In this document: positions 1 through 8,659 of the stretch, piece after piece
Position numbering within the stretch: position 1 is the stretch's first letter
How the letters are laid out: each line of letters starts with the position of its first letter
Assembly: GCA_016190625.1 (NCBI GenBank)
Contig: JACPQF010000139.1
Span: forward strand, 1-40,472
DNA length: 40,472 bases
From: Chloroflexota bacterium
GTDB taxonomy: Bacteria; Chloroflexota; Dehalococcoidia; JACPQF01
Reading direction: 5' to 3'
Notes under the pieces: generated by a model
Seen by the model: the letters and a program-made list of their open reading frames with translations, nothing else
Databases searched by the model: none
What the model was told of the DNA's origin: nothing
Made by a program: the position numbers and the translations under genes

Positions 1-34
1 ACAATCCACCCTGCATAGAATGCCTTCCTAACAT
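1..34 (-). CDS. 5' end of an unidentified leftward gene (partial)
   Basis: Only the first eleven codons lie in the window, reading MLGRHSMQGGL from an ATG at 34-32. A GGAGG ribosome-binding site lies at 45-41, six bases before the ATG, and a promoter is visible at 64-92. These three signals in the right order make a true start likely, although the coding stretch is too short to identify a family. The start codon sits inside the 3' arm of a perfect inverted repeat, so expression may be controlled at that point. It is transcribed in the same direction as uvrA but from its own promoter. Confidence 0.55.
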   Translation of the reverse strand, partial: MLGRHSMQGGL

Positions 35-60
35 ACCAAACCTCCGTTCGCATGTTAGGA
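26..60. promoter_or_regulatory. perfect 9-bp inverted repeat over start site and start codon
   Basis: TCCTAACAT (26-34) and ATGTTAGGA (52-60) are exact reverse complements separated by 17 bases. On the minus strand the first arm covers the predicted transcription start. The second arm contains the ATG, and the loop holds the GGAGG site. It could be an operator for a dimeric repressor or an RNA hairpin that masks the start codon. Confidence 0.5.
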
Positions 61-63
61 CGC

Positions 64-92
64 ATTATACTACATATCAGCCAAACCAGCAA
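64..92 (-). promoter_or_regulatory. promoter for the leftward gene at the window start
   Basis: On the minus strand the -35 is TTGCTG (92-87), then a 17-base spacer, then a perfect -10 TATAAT (69-64). Transcription would start near 57, inside the inverted repeat at 26-60. Confidence 0.6.
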
Positions 93-152
93 GACTTTTC
101 GGCTGGGTTTCTAGGCTGCGGTGGGTTGGCTATGTGGCACTAATCTGCGAAA

Positions 153-3125
153 TCAGTCCGCCTGTGTAGTCAGCGGTTCAGACTGGAGGATCGCCCTCAA
201 GAACTTTCCGGTGTGGGAGGATTCGACACTGGCGACTTCCTCCGGCGTGCCGGCGGCGATCAAACTGCCGCCGGCGTCGCCGCCGCCCGGTCCGAGGTCG
301 ACGATTAGGTCGGCGTTCTTGATCAGATCGAGGTGGTGCTCGATCAGGATAACCGTGTTTCCGGTGTCCACCAGCCTCTGTAGAACTCGCAGCAGCGCGG
401 CAACATCCTCGAAAGAGAGCCCGGTGGTGGGTTCGTCGAGAAGATACAAGGTTCTGCCGGTTGCCCGTTTCGATAGCTCGGTCGCCAGCTTCACTCGCTG
501 GGCTTCGCCGCCGCTGAGGGTCGTGGCCGGCTGGCCGAGGCGCATGTAGGAGAGGCCCACGTCGTACAGGGTGGACAGCTTGGAGCGGATCTGGGGGAAA
601 TGCTCGAAAAACCCAAGAGCTTCCTCCACGGTCATGTCCAGCACTTCGGCGATGTTCTTGCCCTTGTAGCGGATCTCCAGCGCCTCACGATTGTAGCGCT
701 GCCCCTTGCAGACCTCGCAGGGAATGGTGATGTCGGGCAAGAAGTGCATTTCGATCTGGACAAAGCCCTCGCCCCGGCAGGCCTCACAGCGCCCGCCCTT
801 GACGTTGAAGGAAAACCGCCCGGGCGCGTAGCCCCTCATTCTGGCCTCCGGCACGGAGGCGAACAGCTCGCGAATCGGCGTGAAGGCGCCGGTGTAGGTG
901 GCAGGGTTGCTTCGGGGCGTGCGGCCAATCGGCGACTGGTCGACGTTTACCACCTTGTCGAGATGCTCGACGCCAAACACGCCATCGCACTGGCCGGGTT
1001 TCTCCTTAGCCTTATACAAAACCTGAGCGAGCCGCCGGTACAGGATATCGTCGACGAGGGTGCTCTTGCCGCTCCCCGATACGCCAGTGACGCAGACCAA
1101 CAGACCGAGGGGGATGCGAACGTCGATGTTCTTCAAATTGTTCTCGCGAGCCCCGCGGATGACCAATTGCTTCTCTCCCGGGAGGCGTCTCTTGTCCGGG
1201 AGGGGAATCGTCTTCCGCCCGCTCAGGTAGAGGCCGGTGAGTGAATCGGGACAATCCATTATCTCGTCTAGGGTTCCGGCAACGACTACTTCCCCGCCGT
1301 GCTCGCCGGCGCCGGGACCCATATCCACTATGTAATCGGCCGCCCGCATCATTGCCTCGTCGTGCTCGACGATCAGGATGGTATTGCCGAGGTCGCGCAG
1401 TTTTTTCAACGTGCGAATGAGGCGGGTTCCATCCACCGGGTGAAGACCAATGGACGGCTCGTCGCAGACGTAGAGAACACCCATGAGGCTGCTGCCGATC
1501 TGGGTGGCCAGCCGGATCCGCTGGGCCTCTCCGCCGCTCAGAGTGGCGGCAGCCCGGTCCAGGGTTAGATAATCGAGGCCCACGTCCATGAGAAAGCCGA
1601 GACGGGAGCGAATCTCTTTCAATATCTGGTGAGCGATCATCAGCTCGCGCTCTGTCAGAAGGGGCGACGGAGATGTCGCGGCCGACTTGGCCGCCGACGG
1701 CCGGCTGCCGTTTCCGCGCGCTTCATACCAGCCAGACTCCTCTTCCCCGCCGCCGACGTGGGCATCCAATCGATTGAGCCAACCTATCGCTTCCGAGATA
1801 GACAGAGCCGTGGCCTGCACGATGGTCTTGCCGGCCACGGTTACCGCCAGTGACTCCGGCTTGAGGCGGGCGCCATGACAGACCGGACACGGCTTGGAAG
1901 ACATGTAGCGTTCGATTTCGGCCCGGATGTAGTCAGAATCGGTCTCCTTGTAGCGGCGTTCCAGGTTATTGACGACGCCCTCGAACGTAGTGTCGTAATC
2001 TCTGGTGCGGCCGAACTTGTTCGCCGTCCGCACCGTGAACACCTCCCCCTTGTTGCCGTAGAGAATCAGGCGAAGCTGCTGCTCAGAGAGGCTGGACACG
2101 GGCGCGTTGACCGAGAAACCATACTTTTGGGCCACCGACTCCAGAAGCTTGCTAAACCAGGCGCTGTCGATGGCTCGCTTGGCCCACGGCAGCACCGCTC
2201 CTTCCGAAAGGCTAAGATCCTTGTTGGGGATCACAAGGTCCGGGTCGATTTCCAGCTTAGTGCCCAGCCCGGTGCAGGCCGGACAGGCGCCGTGCGGGCT
2301 GTTGAAGCTGAAGGTGCGGGGAGCGATCTCGCCAAGGCTCACCCCGCAGTGGACACAGGCAAAATGCTCGGAGAAGAGCAACTCCTCGCCGTCCACTATG
2401 GACACGAGCACAACACCGCCTCCAAGTTTCAGAGCAGTCTCAAGCGAGTCGGCAATGCGACCGGCGTCGGGGTTGGCGCCGTTCTCCGTGCGAATCACGA
2501 GCCGGTCCACCACGACCTCCACGGTGTGCTTCTTGTTCTTGTCGAGCGCGAAATCTTCCGAGAGGTCGTGTATCTGGCCGTCTATTCTTACTCGGACGAA
2601 ACCGGCCTTGCGGGCATCTTCCAACACCGACTGGTGCTCGCCCTTTCGATCCTTGATCACCGGTCCCATGATCATGAAGCGGGTTCCTTCCGGCAGGCCG
2701 AGAATGGCGTCGACGATCTGCTGCACCGTCTGTCTGGAGATCTCCCTGCCGCATCTCGGACAGTGGGGACGCCCAACGCGGGCGAACAGGAGGCGGAGAT
2801 AGTCGTAGATCTCCGTCACCGTGCCGACGGTGGAGCGGGGGTTGTGGGTGACGCCCTTCTGGTCGATGGAAATCGCCGGCGACAGACCCTCGATGTAGTC
2901 CACATCGGGCTTCTCCAGACGGCCAAGAAACTGGCGGGCGTAAGCGGAGAGCGACTCGACATAACGCCGCTGACCCTCCGCATATATGGTATCGAAGGCC
3001 AGGGAGCTCTTGCCCGAGCCGGAGAGGCCGGTGATTACCACCAGTTTGTCTCTGGGAAGCGAGACATCTATGTTCTTTAGGTTGTGCTCACGCGCGCCTC
3101 TAACAACGATCTTGTCTTGTGGCAA
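153..3125 (-). CDS. uvrA: UvrABC excinuclease subunit A
   Basis: UvrA is the damage-recognition ATPase of nucleotide excision repair; it dimerises, scans DNA and loads UvrB. The 990-residue product has both ABC ATPase halves. The first Walker A is GLSGSGKS at about residues 33-40 and the second is GVSGSGKS in the C-terminal half. Each half has a signature, [13 protein letters not shown] and [13 protein letters not shown]. CxxC zinc-finger pairs are present (CPRC, CVHC/CPAC, CRAC/CEVC). It is longer than the usual 940 or so residues, mainly because of a Gly/Glu/Ser/Ala-rich insert of roughly 40 residues just before the [11 protein letters not shown] segment of the first half. The ATG at 3125 begins directly at the conserved [11 protein letters not shown] start. 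No other uvr gene is nearby, and no clear terminator follows the stop. Confidence 0.97.
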   Translation of the reverse strand: MPQDKIVVRGAREHNLKNIDVSLPRDKLVVITGLSGSGKSSLAFDTIYAEGQRRYVESLSAYARQFLGRLEKPDVDYIEGLSPAISIDQKGVTHNPRSTVGTVTEIYDYLRLLFARVGRPHCPRCGREISRQTVQQIVDAILGLPEGTRFMIMGPVIKDRKGEHQSVLEDARKAGFVRVRIDGQIHDLSEDFALDKNKKHTVEVVVDRLVIRTENGANPDAGRIADSLETALKLGGGVVLVSIVDGEELLFSEHFACVHCGVSLGEIAPRTFSFNSPHGACPACTGLGTKLEIDPDLVIPNKDLSLSEGAVLPWAKRAIDSAWFSKLLESVAQKYGFSVNAPVSSLSEQQLRLILYGNKGEVFTVRTANKFGRTRDYDTTFEGVVNNLERRYKETDSDYIRAEIERYMSSKPCPVCHGARLKPESLAVTVAGKTIVQATALSISEAIGWLNRLDAHVGGGEEESGWYEARGNGSRPSAAKSAATSPSPLLTERELMIAHQILKEIRSRLGFLMDVGLDYLTLDRAAATLSGGEAQRIRLATQIGSSLMGVLYVCDEPSIGLHPVDGTRLIRTLKKLRDLGNTILIVEHDEAMMRAADYIVDMGPGAGEHGGEVVVAGTLDEIMDCPDSLTGLYLSGRKTIPLPDKRRLPGEKQLVIRGARENNLKNIDVRIPLGLLVCVTGVSGSGKSTLVDDILYRRLAQVLYKAKEKPGQCDGVFGVEHLDKVVNVDQSPIGRTPRSNPATYTGAFTPIRELFASVPEARMRGYAPGRFSFNVKGGRCEACRGEGFVQIEMHFLPDITIPCEVCKGQRYNREALEIRYKGKNIAEVLDMTVEEALGFFEHFPQIRSKLSTLYDVGLSYMRLGQPATTLSGGEAQRVKLATELSKRATGRTLYLLDEPTTGLSFEDVAALLRVLQRLVDTGNTVILIEHHLDLIKNADLIVDLGPGGGDAGGSLIAAGTPEEVASVESSHTGKFLRAILQSEPLTTQAD

Positions 3126-3243
3126 AGCAGACTCCCAGTGGCAGCAAAAGGGGGCGGCAGACGGAGTGAAGCGCCAACTGCCCGTGAAGGCGACCGAAAG
3201 ACCGGCTAGAGCCTTTGTTCGATTGCCACCGCGTTAGGTTCAT

Positions 3244-3272
3244 ATTTTACCAGGATGGAGAGACGGCGGCAA
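3244..3272 (-). promoter_or_regulatory. probable uvrA promoter
   Basis: Minus strand: -35 TTGCCG (3272-3267), 17-base spacer, then an extended -10 TGG-TAAAAT (hexamer 3249-3244). The predicted start near 3237 leaves a leader of about 110 bases before uvrA. No LexA-like box is obvious. Confidence 0.5.
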
Positions 3273-3316
3273 GGCCACAGAAAGGCTTACTTGCAAGCAG
3301 TAGCTGGCCTGGATTG

Positions 3317-3679
3317 CTACCCCTGCCTGCGCCAATCGTTTAGCCATCTGACCTGACCAGTCCAATCCTCGGCTTCTGTCTCGGTGAGCAGCCTATCGAG
3401 AGACCAAATCAAGCCAGCCAGGGTCCAATTAGATTGGAAGGCGAGGATGATCCCTCCATGATCGGGAAGGTTCTTCGCAAGCAGCATGAAATGGGCGACG
3501 TTATACGTGAAGATGCATCTCCGGTGTTCAGTTGCCCCACGCAACTGAGTTTCGTCGGTGTCGTTTGAAGATATCCACTCGTTTGGCGTCCGAGTGACGT
3601 CGTGACAGCGCTGGAGCAGGGCTTTGTGAAGCGCAAGTCGAGAGGCGTCAGCGTCCAGATGCAGGCGTGGTCTACTCAC
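3317..3679 (-). CDS. DUF5615 PIN-like protein (putative toxin)
   Basis: A 120-residue protein resembling DUF5615 PIN-like proteins, which are commonly paired with DUF433 proteins and regarded as ribonuclease toxins. The N-terminus RPRLHLDADASR carries the acidic LHLDAD stretch where this fold has its first metal-binding aspartate. The middle (residues about 30-60) has the family pattern of a Thr/Asn-rich stretch followed by IFTYNVAHF. The C-terminus GGIILAFQSNW also fits. The start chosen is GTG at 3679, which overlaps the DUF433 stop by eight bases, so the two genes are translationally coupled. Extending the frame upstream would only re-read the DUF433 gene. Toxicity is inferred from the family and pairing. 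Confidence 0.75.
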   Translation of the reverse strand: MSRPRLHLDADASRLALHKALLQRCHDVTRTPNEWISSNDTDETQLRGATEHRRCIFTYNVAHFMLLAKNLPDHGGIILAFQSNWTLAGLIWSLDRLLTETEAEDWTGQVRWLNDWRRQG

Positions 3680-4070
3680 GGGCTTGCTCAATCGCTCGCT
3701 CGAAGGCAATGTTGGCGTCCACTTCCACTTTGTGGACGCAGTAGAAGGCCAACGCCTGCCGTACCTGATCAAGGGTGAGGCTCCACTCCTGGGCGATCTC
3801 CTCGGGCGGCATCGCCCACACAGTCGCCGCCACGAGAATGGTCTGAACTCGGATTCCTGTTCCCTTGATAATCGGCGTAGAATCCCCGGCAGGGCCACGC
3901 TTATGGGTAATCAACGGAAAGGCCGGATCATCGATAGCTTGGCTTAGTATGCCGACTTTCTCGGCCACCGCCCAAAGAATAAACTGGTTCAGCGAGACGC
4001 CCTGAGAAGACGCCAGTCTCTCCGCTTCCTCCTTGAGACCGGATGGCAGGTTCAGTGGGTAGCGCGCCAT
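3672..4070 (-). CDS. DUF433 family protein (putative antitoxin)
   Basis: The product has 132 residues. Residues 1-40 (MARYPLNLPSGLKEEAERLA...) look like a ribbon-helix-helix or Arc-type DNA-binding segment. Residues about 55-120 are a DUF433 domain, with the typical sequence GTGIRVQTILVAA followed by PPEEIAQEW and LTLDQVRQALAFY. In DUF433/DUF5615 modules this member is regarded as the antitoxin and autoregulator. It is the first gene of the pair, has its own promoter at 4106-4134, and overlaps the toxin by eight bases. The combined N-terminal DNA-binding and DUF433 architecture is common in such pairs. Its function is inferred. Confidence 0.8.
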   Translation of the reverse strand: MARYPLNLPSGLKEEAERLASSQGVSLNQFILWAVAEKVGILSQAIDDPAFPLITHKRGPAGDSTPIIKGTGIRVQTILVAATVWAMPPEEIAQEWSLTLDQVRQALAFYCVHKVEVDANIAFERAIEQARE

Positions 4071-4105
4071 GATGCCCTCCTTGAAGACCGACGTTTTCTG
4101 ATGAT

Positions 4106-4134
4106 ATTCTATACGACATCACATCCGGCGTCAA
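4106..4134 (-). promoter_or_regulatory. promoter of the DUF433/DUF5615 pair
   Basis: Minus strand: -35 TTGACG (4134-4129), exactly 17 bases, then -10 TAGAAT (4111-4106). This is one of the best canonical promoters in the window. The spacer contains GATGT-type half sites that could serve autoregulation, but the palindrome is imperfect. Confidence 0.6.
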
Positions 4135-4216
4135 TCTGCTTGAGTTCCCGTAGACAATGAGCGAGAATTGTGATAGTCTCATAGCCAGAGTATTGCTGTC
4201 ACCGTGGAGGCGACCC

Positions 4217-5467
4217 GTGGAGTTCTCTAAAGGCTGGCGTTTGAGACCTATACTGTCCTCGGTGATCTTGCTGCTAGCACTACCCCTTTGGATCGGGTGC
4301 GCTTCGGCCCAACAACCGGGCGTGGAAAGAGCCAGGCTAACGGACACCCCGACGCAAGGGCCGGTATCATCCCCCGTCCCCATGGAGACAAGGCGGATCG
4401 TCGAACCGGCGACCGCGACGCCCCAGCCGACCGCAATGGTGGTCAGCCCTGCGCTTCCGCCTCCGACGGCGGTGGAAGTCTCGCCAACACCTCCGCCAGC
4501 TACTCCGATTCCAACCGAGGCTGCCAGACCAACGCCTACAGCGCCGCCGGTTGCTACGCTTCCGGCCACGGCGGAGGGGCCGAATCAGGAGTCCTCAGAC
4601 CTGCCGAGGGGCACCCAGGAAGCTCCACCGCCGAGATCTTCTGTCCAGCAGTTTAGCCCGCAGCCGCTGCCTCTGCATCCTTTCCGCCCTGCCGCCGGTC
4701 GCGCCCGGGTGGTGGCTATCGACCCCGGCCATGGCGGACCCGAAGTGGGAGCGGGCGGCGCCGGGCTGGCGGAGAAGAACGTCAACTTGTCTATCGCTTT
4801 GAAGCTGCGGAAGCTGCTCGAACAGGATGGCATGACGGTGGTGATGACAAGGGACCGTGATAGCCGGGCCAACGCACCGGCCGAGGGCCAGGCGCCGGAA
4901 ACTGGGTCGTCGACTCGCCAGGACCTTCAGGCGAGGATCGACCTGGCCAACAGGTCGCAGGCGGATGTTCTCGTTTCTATCCACAACAACGGGTCGGGCG
5001 ATCCCGGCCAGTCGGGCACAGAGGTATGGTACGATGGCAAGCGTCCTTTCGGAACTTTCAACGCCGTCCTAGCAGAAGATGTGCTCGCATCGTTGGTGGA
5101 AACCATTCGAGGGGTGGGATACCCGACAGCGGACCGCGGAGTGAAGGAGGACTCTCAGTACCGAATATTCCAGAACCGGGCGTTTCCCTTGTTCTTGCTG
5201 GGTCCACCGCGCACCGGGAGCAGCACTACCCGAGCGGCCCAGATGCCCGCCGTCCTTGGCGAGACGCTTTTCCTGTCCAATCCAGCGGAAGCATGGCAGT
5301 TGACACGCGAAGACATGATTTCGGCCATCGCCGCAGGGTACCGCCAGGGCTTGCTGCGATACTTCCAACGCATCGAGAGCGGCGTGTTGGCGATGCCGGC
5401 GGAGGGCCTTCCCTCAGAGAAGCCCAACTACTACCAGTTGACGCCAAATCCCAGTGCCGGCGGCTAG
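4217..5467 (+). CDS. N-acetylmuramoyl-L-alanine amidase, lipoprotein (Amidase_3)
   Basis: Zinc-dependent peptidoglycan amidase that cleaves the bond between MurNAc and L-Ala. I start it at GTG 4217 because GGAGG lies at 4206-4210 and the resulting N-terminus is a clean lipoprotein signal: positive residues, the hydrophobic SSVILLLALPLW, then IGC with the lipid-acceptor cysteine at residue 28. An ATG 20 codons upstream spoils this signal. Residues about 40-150 form a Pro/Thr-rich spacer. The catalytic domain spans about 163-395. Candidate zinc ligands are His172 (DPGHGG), Glu186 (AEKNVNL) and His256 (SIHNN). The general-base glutamate is probably Glu349 (GETLFLSN). Length is 416 residues. It probably acts outside the membrane in wall turnover or daughter-cell separation. 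Confidence 0.88.
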   Translation: MEFSKGWRLRPILSSVILLLALPLWIGCASAQQPGVERARLTDTPTQGPVSSPVPMETRRIVEPATATPQPTAMVVSPALPPPTAVEVSPTPPPATPIPTEAARPTPTAPPVATLPATAEGPNQESSDLPRGTQEAPPPRSSVQQFSPQPLPLHPFRPAAGRARVVAIDPGHGGPEVGAGGAGLAEKNVNLSIALKLRKLLEQDGMTVVMTRDRDSRANAPAEGQAPETGSSTRQDLQARIDLANRSQADVLVSIHNNGSGDPGQSGTEVWYDGKRPFGTFNAVLAEDVLASLVETIRGVGYPTADRGVKEDSQYRIFQNRAFPLFLLGPPRTGSSTTRAAQMPAVLGETLFLSNPAEAWQLTREDMISAIAAGYRQGLLRYFQRIESGVLAMPAEGLPSEKPNYYQLTPNPSAGG

Positions 5468-5488
5468 GCGCTGACGCCGTAGGTGTCT

Positions 5489-5520
5489 GCAATCAGTCCT
5501 TTTCTGGAAGGACCGTCAGC
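5489..5520. repeat. dispersed palindromic element, copy 1
   Basis: GTCCTT (5496-5501) and AAGGAC (5508-5513) form a stem. It is flanked by GC-AATCA on the left and CGTCA-GC on the right, 21 bases after the amidase stop. Copies 2 and 3 at 20198 and 31442 share the same layout. An outer CTGACG (5471-5476) can also pair with CGTCAG (5514-5519). No T-run follows, so it is not a classical terminator. Confidence 0.7.
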
Positions 5521-5716
5521 TTGATGAGAATGGCGATTTGGCGCTAGTGCCGGCGATTGCCGGTTTGGAACGGGGATCGAGCGAGGTCCCCTCTGCCTCA
5601 TTGCACTGGTCTTGCTCTCACCCCGTTCCCACCGCGTCAACGCGCTATTGACAGTCGCCTGACACCACTCGTGGCAGGATTCCTACCGTCTTGGTGGGGG
5701 TCCCGCCAGACCGTCT

Positions 5717-5899
5717 TTACAAGCCGTACCAGGATGTCACAATCTTGGCGCGTCGCTCCTCCACATCGCGGCGAGCCTCGTCGGCGGTGGGGGCATACGC
5801 GTTTGACTGAAGTAGACGTCCGTAGTAGCCTTGGAAACCGGTAGTGTGGGACTTGCGGGCCAGGATGTTCCGAAGCGCGGTCATTACGCCCTGATTCAT
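5717..5899 (-). CDS. small hypothetical protein, 60 residues
   Basis: I do not recognise the family. The product is a soluble, Arg/Ala-rich 60-residue protein starting MNQGVMTALRNILARK and ending AKIVTSWYGL, with a likely amphipathic helix around residues 35-55 (ADEARRDVEERRAKIV). It is probably real because it has its own promoter at 5953-5981 and a GAGGT ribosome-binding site eight bases before the ATG at 5899. It lies alone between the amidase gene and the por operon. A longer frame on the same strand, 5981-5637, uses different codons and lacks these signals. Confidence 0.5.
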   Translation of the reverse strand: MNQGVMTALRNILARKSHTTGFQGYYGRLLQSNAYAPTADEARRDVEERRAKIVTSWYGL

Positions 5900-5952
5900 G
5901 GTGTAACCTCATCGTACTGTGTGGGAGCACGTCCTTGTGTCTCCCCACTTGT

Positions 5953-5981
5953 ATTGTAGCATAAAGCCGCTCGGCATACAA
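5953..5981 (-). promoter_or_regulatory. promoter of the 60-residue ORF
   Basis: Minus strand: -35 TTGTAT (5981-5976), 17 bases, then extended -10 TGC-TACAAT (hexamer 5958-5953). Transcription would begin near 5946, about 45 bases before the ATG at 5899. Confidence 0.5.
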
Positions 5982-6010
5982 GGAGTCAATGCGCCTCGTG
6001 CTCTTCGGGA

Positions 6011-6048
6011 GAAAATGGGCTGCTGCAGACGGAATTGCCTGGCAGCCC
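6011..6048 (-). terminator. terminator of the por operon
   Basis: On the minus strand, GGGCTGC (6048-6042) and GCAGCCC (6023-6017) form a perfect 7-bp stem beginning 22 bases after the porB stop. ATTTTC follows directly, so it resembles an intrinsic terminator with a short U-tract and a long loop. Confidence 0.6.
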
Positions 6049-6070
6049 CCAGTTAGTTTGGCGGGTTGGG

Positions 6071-7000
6071 CTAGTTAGCCTCGCACTTGGTCACCAATGC
6101 CTCCCACTCCTTATCTACTCTCTCCTGAATCTGCGTCACTAGTTCCTCGTTCTCCGGTTTGAGGAGGTGGCTGAAGCGCCCCTGCGACTTCATCCAGTCG
6201 GTGACCGGCCTCTTGTTGCGAGGCTTGTAGTTCAGCTTCCAGACCCCATCGATGACTTCGTATAGCGGCCAGACACAAGTGTCAGCGGCCAGCTTCGAGA
6301 TCGAGATCGATTCGCCGGGCTCGCTCCGCCAACCCCGAGGGCAGGGGGCAAGCACATTGATGAATGACGGGCCATCGGCTGCCAGAGCGCGCTGCACTTT
6401 GTTCATGAGGTCCCGCCACAGATGAGGCGACGCTTGGGCCACGTAGGGAATCTCGTGGGCCACGGCAATGGCGGTCATGTTCTTGCGGTTCTCTCTCTTC
6501 CCCGGCCTGACCCTGCCGACGGGCGAGGTCGTGGTCCAAGCACCAAGAGGGGTGGCGCTGCTTCGCTGGATGCCCGTGTTCATGTATGCCTCGTTGTTGA
6601 GGCAAACGTAAAGGACCTTGTGGCCGCGCTCCCAGACGCCGCTGAGGAACTGGAAGCCGATGTCGTAGGTGGCGCCGTCCCCGCCGAAGGCGAGGAACTT
6701 CGTGCCGTTGTCGGCCATCTTGCCCTGTCTCACGAGCGAGCGGTACATTGACTCGGCGCCCGCGGCGGTGGTGCTGGCGTTTTCGAAGGCGCTATGGATC
6801 CAGGGCACCCGCCACGACGTATAGGGGAAGATGCTAGTAGATACCTCGAGGCAGCCCGTGGCGTTGGCGACGACCACCGGATCCTCGATGGCGTGGAGTA
6901 TCTGCCTGACCACCACCGGCTCGGCGCAGCCGGGGCAGAGCCGGTGCCCCGGAGCCAGTTGGTCCCGTTCATTACACATTTGACGAAGGTTTATTGCCAT
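6071..7000 (-). CDS. porB: 2-oxoacid:ferredoxin oxidoreductase, beta subunit
   Basis: This is the thiamine-diphosphate subunit of a four-subunit pyruvate-type ferredoxin oxidoreductase, which interconverts 2-oxoacid plus CoA with acyl-CoA, CO2 and reduced ferredoxin. The ThDP/Mg motif runs from GDG at residues 107-109 to NN at 135-136. Four cysteines suitable for the subunit's [4Fe-4S] cluster are Cys22 and Cys25 (LCPGC), Cys50 (ATGC) and Cys220 (APCPRGW). Length is 309 residues, normal for PorB. It is the last gene of the porGDAB operon, 23 bases after porA, and a terminator follows. Pyruvate is the likely substrate because the subunit order and length fit the Por group, but a related 2-oxoacid cannot be excluded. 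Confidence 0.92.
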   Translation of the reverse strand: MAINLRQMCNERDQLAPGHRLCPGCAEPVVVRQILHAIEDPVVVANATGCLEVSTSIFPYTSWRVPWIHSAFENASTTAAGAESMYRSLVRQGKMADNGTKFLAFGGDGATYDIGFQFLSGVWERGHKVLYVCLNNEAYMNTGIQRSSATPLGAWTTTSPVGRVRPGKRENRKNMTAIAVAHEIPYVAQASPHLWRDLMNKVQRALAADGPSFINVLAPCPRGWRSEPGESISISKLAADTCVWPLYEVIDGVWKLNYKPRNKRPVTDWMKSQGRFSHLLKPENEELVTQIQERVDKEWEALVTKCEAN

Positions 7001-7023
7001 TATCTCTCTCCTTGCTCTGCCTC

Positions 7024-8247
7024 CTATTCTCGCAGTCCGAGATATCTTACCAGCGGTCCCCTTTGTCCTGTCTCGGCGATGTTCAGGAGGTCGGCGTAGA
7101 CTGTGGTGATTTGGGACGCGGTCGTGTCCCTGCCGCCGAGGCCGTAAACGTAGTTCACGACGTCCGGCCGGGCGCCGCTGGCGTACAGCGAGGTGCAGAC
7201 GTCGAGGAAGATGGGGTTCCCTTGCGAGCCAAAAGCGATAGCTCTATCCAAGACCGCCACGGCGCTGACGCCAGCCAGCGCCTCGGCGACGGCATCGGCG
7301 GGGAAGGGACGGAAGGTTCTCAGCTTGAGTAAACCCGCCTTGATCCCTCGTTCGCGCATCTTGTCGACGGCGATCTTGGTGGTACCCGCCGTCGATCCCA
7401 TCACCACGATGGCGATTTCAGCATCTTCTAATCTGTATGGTGACAGGTGGCCGTAGTACCGGCCTGTGAGGTCTCCGTATTCCTGGCCGATCTCCTCGAC
7501 GACGGCCAAAGCCTTCTCCATGCCGTCGACCTGCTGACGCTTGTGCTCGAAGTAGTGGTCCTGAAGATCCACCGGTCCGAAGGTCGCCGGGTGCTCGGTA
7601 TCGAGGAGGGAATAGCGGGGAGTGTAGGTCCCGATGAACTCCTTGACCGCACCGTCTGGTAGCAATTCCAGTCTCTCCACGCCGTGGCTGATGATGAACC
7701 CGTCCTGACAATGCATTACTGGCAGCATCACGTCCGGATGTTCGGCTATCCGGAGAGCCTGGAAGGCGTTGTCGTAAGCCTCTTGTACGTCCTCGGCGTA
7801 GACTTGCAGCCAGCCGGCATCTCGGGCGCCCATCGCATCCGAGTGGTCGCAATGAATATTGAGCGGCGCCGAAAGAGCCCGGTTGGCGACCGCCATGATG
7901 ATCGGTAGGCGCAGGCTGGAAGCCACATAGAGCACTTCCCACATGAAGGCCATCCCGGCGGAGGTCGTGGCCGTCTGGACCCTTCCCCCGGCCGCGGCTG
8001 CCCCGATGCAGGCGCTCATCGCCGCATGCTCGCTTTCGACGGCGACAAACTCGGTGTCGACCTCGCCGTTGGCCACGTATTCGCTGAAAGTCTGAACGAT
8101 CTCTGTTTGCGGGGTGATCGGGTACGCCGCCACCACATCGGGGTTCATCTGGCGCATCGCCTGGGCGACTGCTTTGGCGCCATCCAGAGCTATGGGCTCG
8201 CCCTGAACCCGATCGGTCACGCTACCTTTGCTCCTCGTCATGGTCAT
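7024..8247 (-). CDS. porA: 2-oxoacid:ferredoxin oxidoreductase, alpha subunit
   Basis: Alpha subunit of the same complex; it contributes to the ThDP/substrate pocket and CoA handling. Recognisable features are the YPITPQTEI motif near residue 40, the TSAGMAFMWEVLYVASSLRLP region and the HSDAMGARDAGWLQVYAEDVQE segment. The C-terminal domain II begins near residue 260. I start it at the ATG at 8247, which overlaps the porD stop as ATGA and gives 407 residues. A second ATG at 8241 is better placed behind the GGGGAG site and may be the true start. Extending further upstream would only re-read porD. The tight coupling to porD supports equal production of the subunits. Confidence 0.93.
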   Translation of the reverse strand: MTMTRSKGSVTDRVQGEPIALDGAKAVAQAMRQMNPDVVAAYPITPQTEIVQTFSEYVANGEVDTEFVAVESEHAAMSACIGAAAAGGRVQTATTSAGMAFMWEVLYVASSLRLPIIMAVANRALSAPLNIHCDHSDAMGARDAGWLQVYAEDVQEAYDNAFQALRIAEHPDVMLPVMHCQDGFIISHGVERLELLPDGAVKEFIGTYTPRYSLLDTEHPATFGPVDLQDHYFEHKRQQVDGMEKALAVVEEIGQEYGDLTGRYYGHLSPYRLEDAEIAIVVMGSTAGTTKIAVDKMRERGIKAGLLKLRTFRPFPADAVAEALAGVSAVAVLDRAIAFGSQGNPIFLDVCTSLYASGARPDVVNYVYGLGGRDTTASQITTVYADLLNIAETGQRGPLVRYLGLRE

Positions 8248-8549
8248 CTCCCCTGTTCTCCTTCCAACGCCGTCACTTCTTGAACCATCTTGATGACCTT
8301 TGGAGGGCACTCCAGGGCGCAGATGCCGCAGCCCTTGCAATGGTCCATGTCGATACCTGTCACCTTGCTTTCCTCGACCAAAATCCCTCCCTCAGGGCAG
8401 AAAATCCAGCAGATCATGCAACTGGTGCACCTATCCATATCGATGATCGGTCGTTCGGCTCGCCAACCACCGGTCAAATAGTCTACCGAGCTACCTGATT
8501 CCAGAATGACTCCCCCTATGGGTAGCTCTCGCCAGCTCTTTAGTGCCAT
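8244..8549 (-). CDS. porD: 2-oxoacid:ferredoxin oxidoreductase, delta (ferredoxin) subunit
   Basis: Small electron-transfer subunit with two [4Fe-4S] clusters. The cluster motifs are Cys41/44/47/51 (CTSCMICWIFCP) and Cys71/74/77/81 (CKGCGICALECP). The first 35 residues are the usual PorD extension rather than a signal peptide. It passes electrons from the catalytic subunits to external ferredoxin. At 101 residues the length is typical. It overlaps porA by four bases and follows porG after a 110-base gap in which I see no gene or terminator. Confidence 0.93.
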   Translation of the reverse strand: MALKSWRELPIGGVILESGSSVDYLTGGWRAERPIIDMDRCTSCMICWIFCPEGGILVEESKVTGIDMDHCKGCGICALECPPKVIKMVQEVTALEGEQGR

Positions 8550-8659
8550 TATCTCCTCCGCGCGTTTAATCTGATCACTGAGGCCGCCTACCTATTTGGC
8601 CAGCACAAGCGTGACCGCTCGCCGGGCCGCAGGCGTTTACCCGCATCCACGTCGCCTGT

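Noticed and set aside
1875-3080. Long open frame of 401 codons opposite uvrA
   Set aside because: It is the antisense of a conserved gene in GC-rich DNA. It has no ribosome-binding site and no recognisable protein.
5489-5520. Rho-independent terminator
   Set aside because: Stem is present but no T-run follows in any of the three copies; the shared flanks point to a repeat element.
5637-5981. 114-codon minus frame overlapping the small ORF
   Set aside because: No ribosome-binding site; its Arg/His/Pro-rich content is typical of out-of-frame reading, and the 60-residue frame has better signals.
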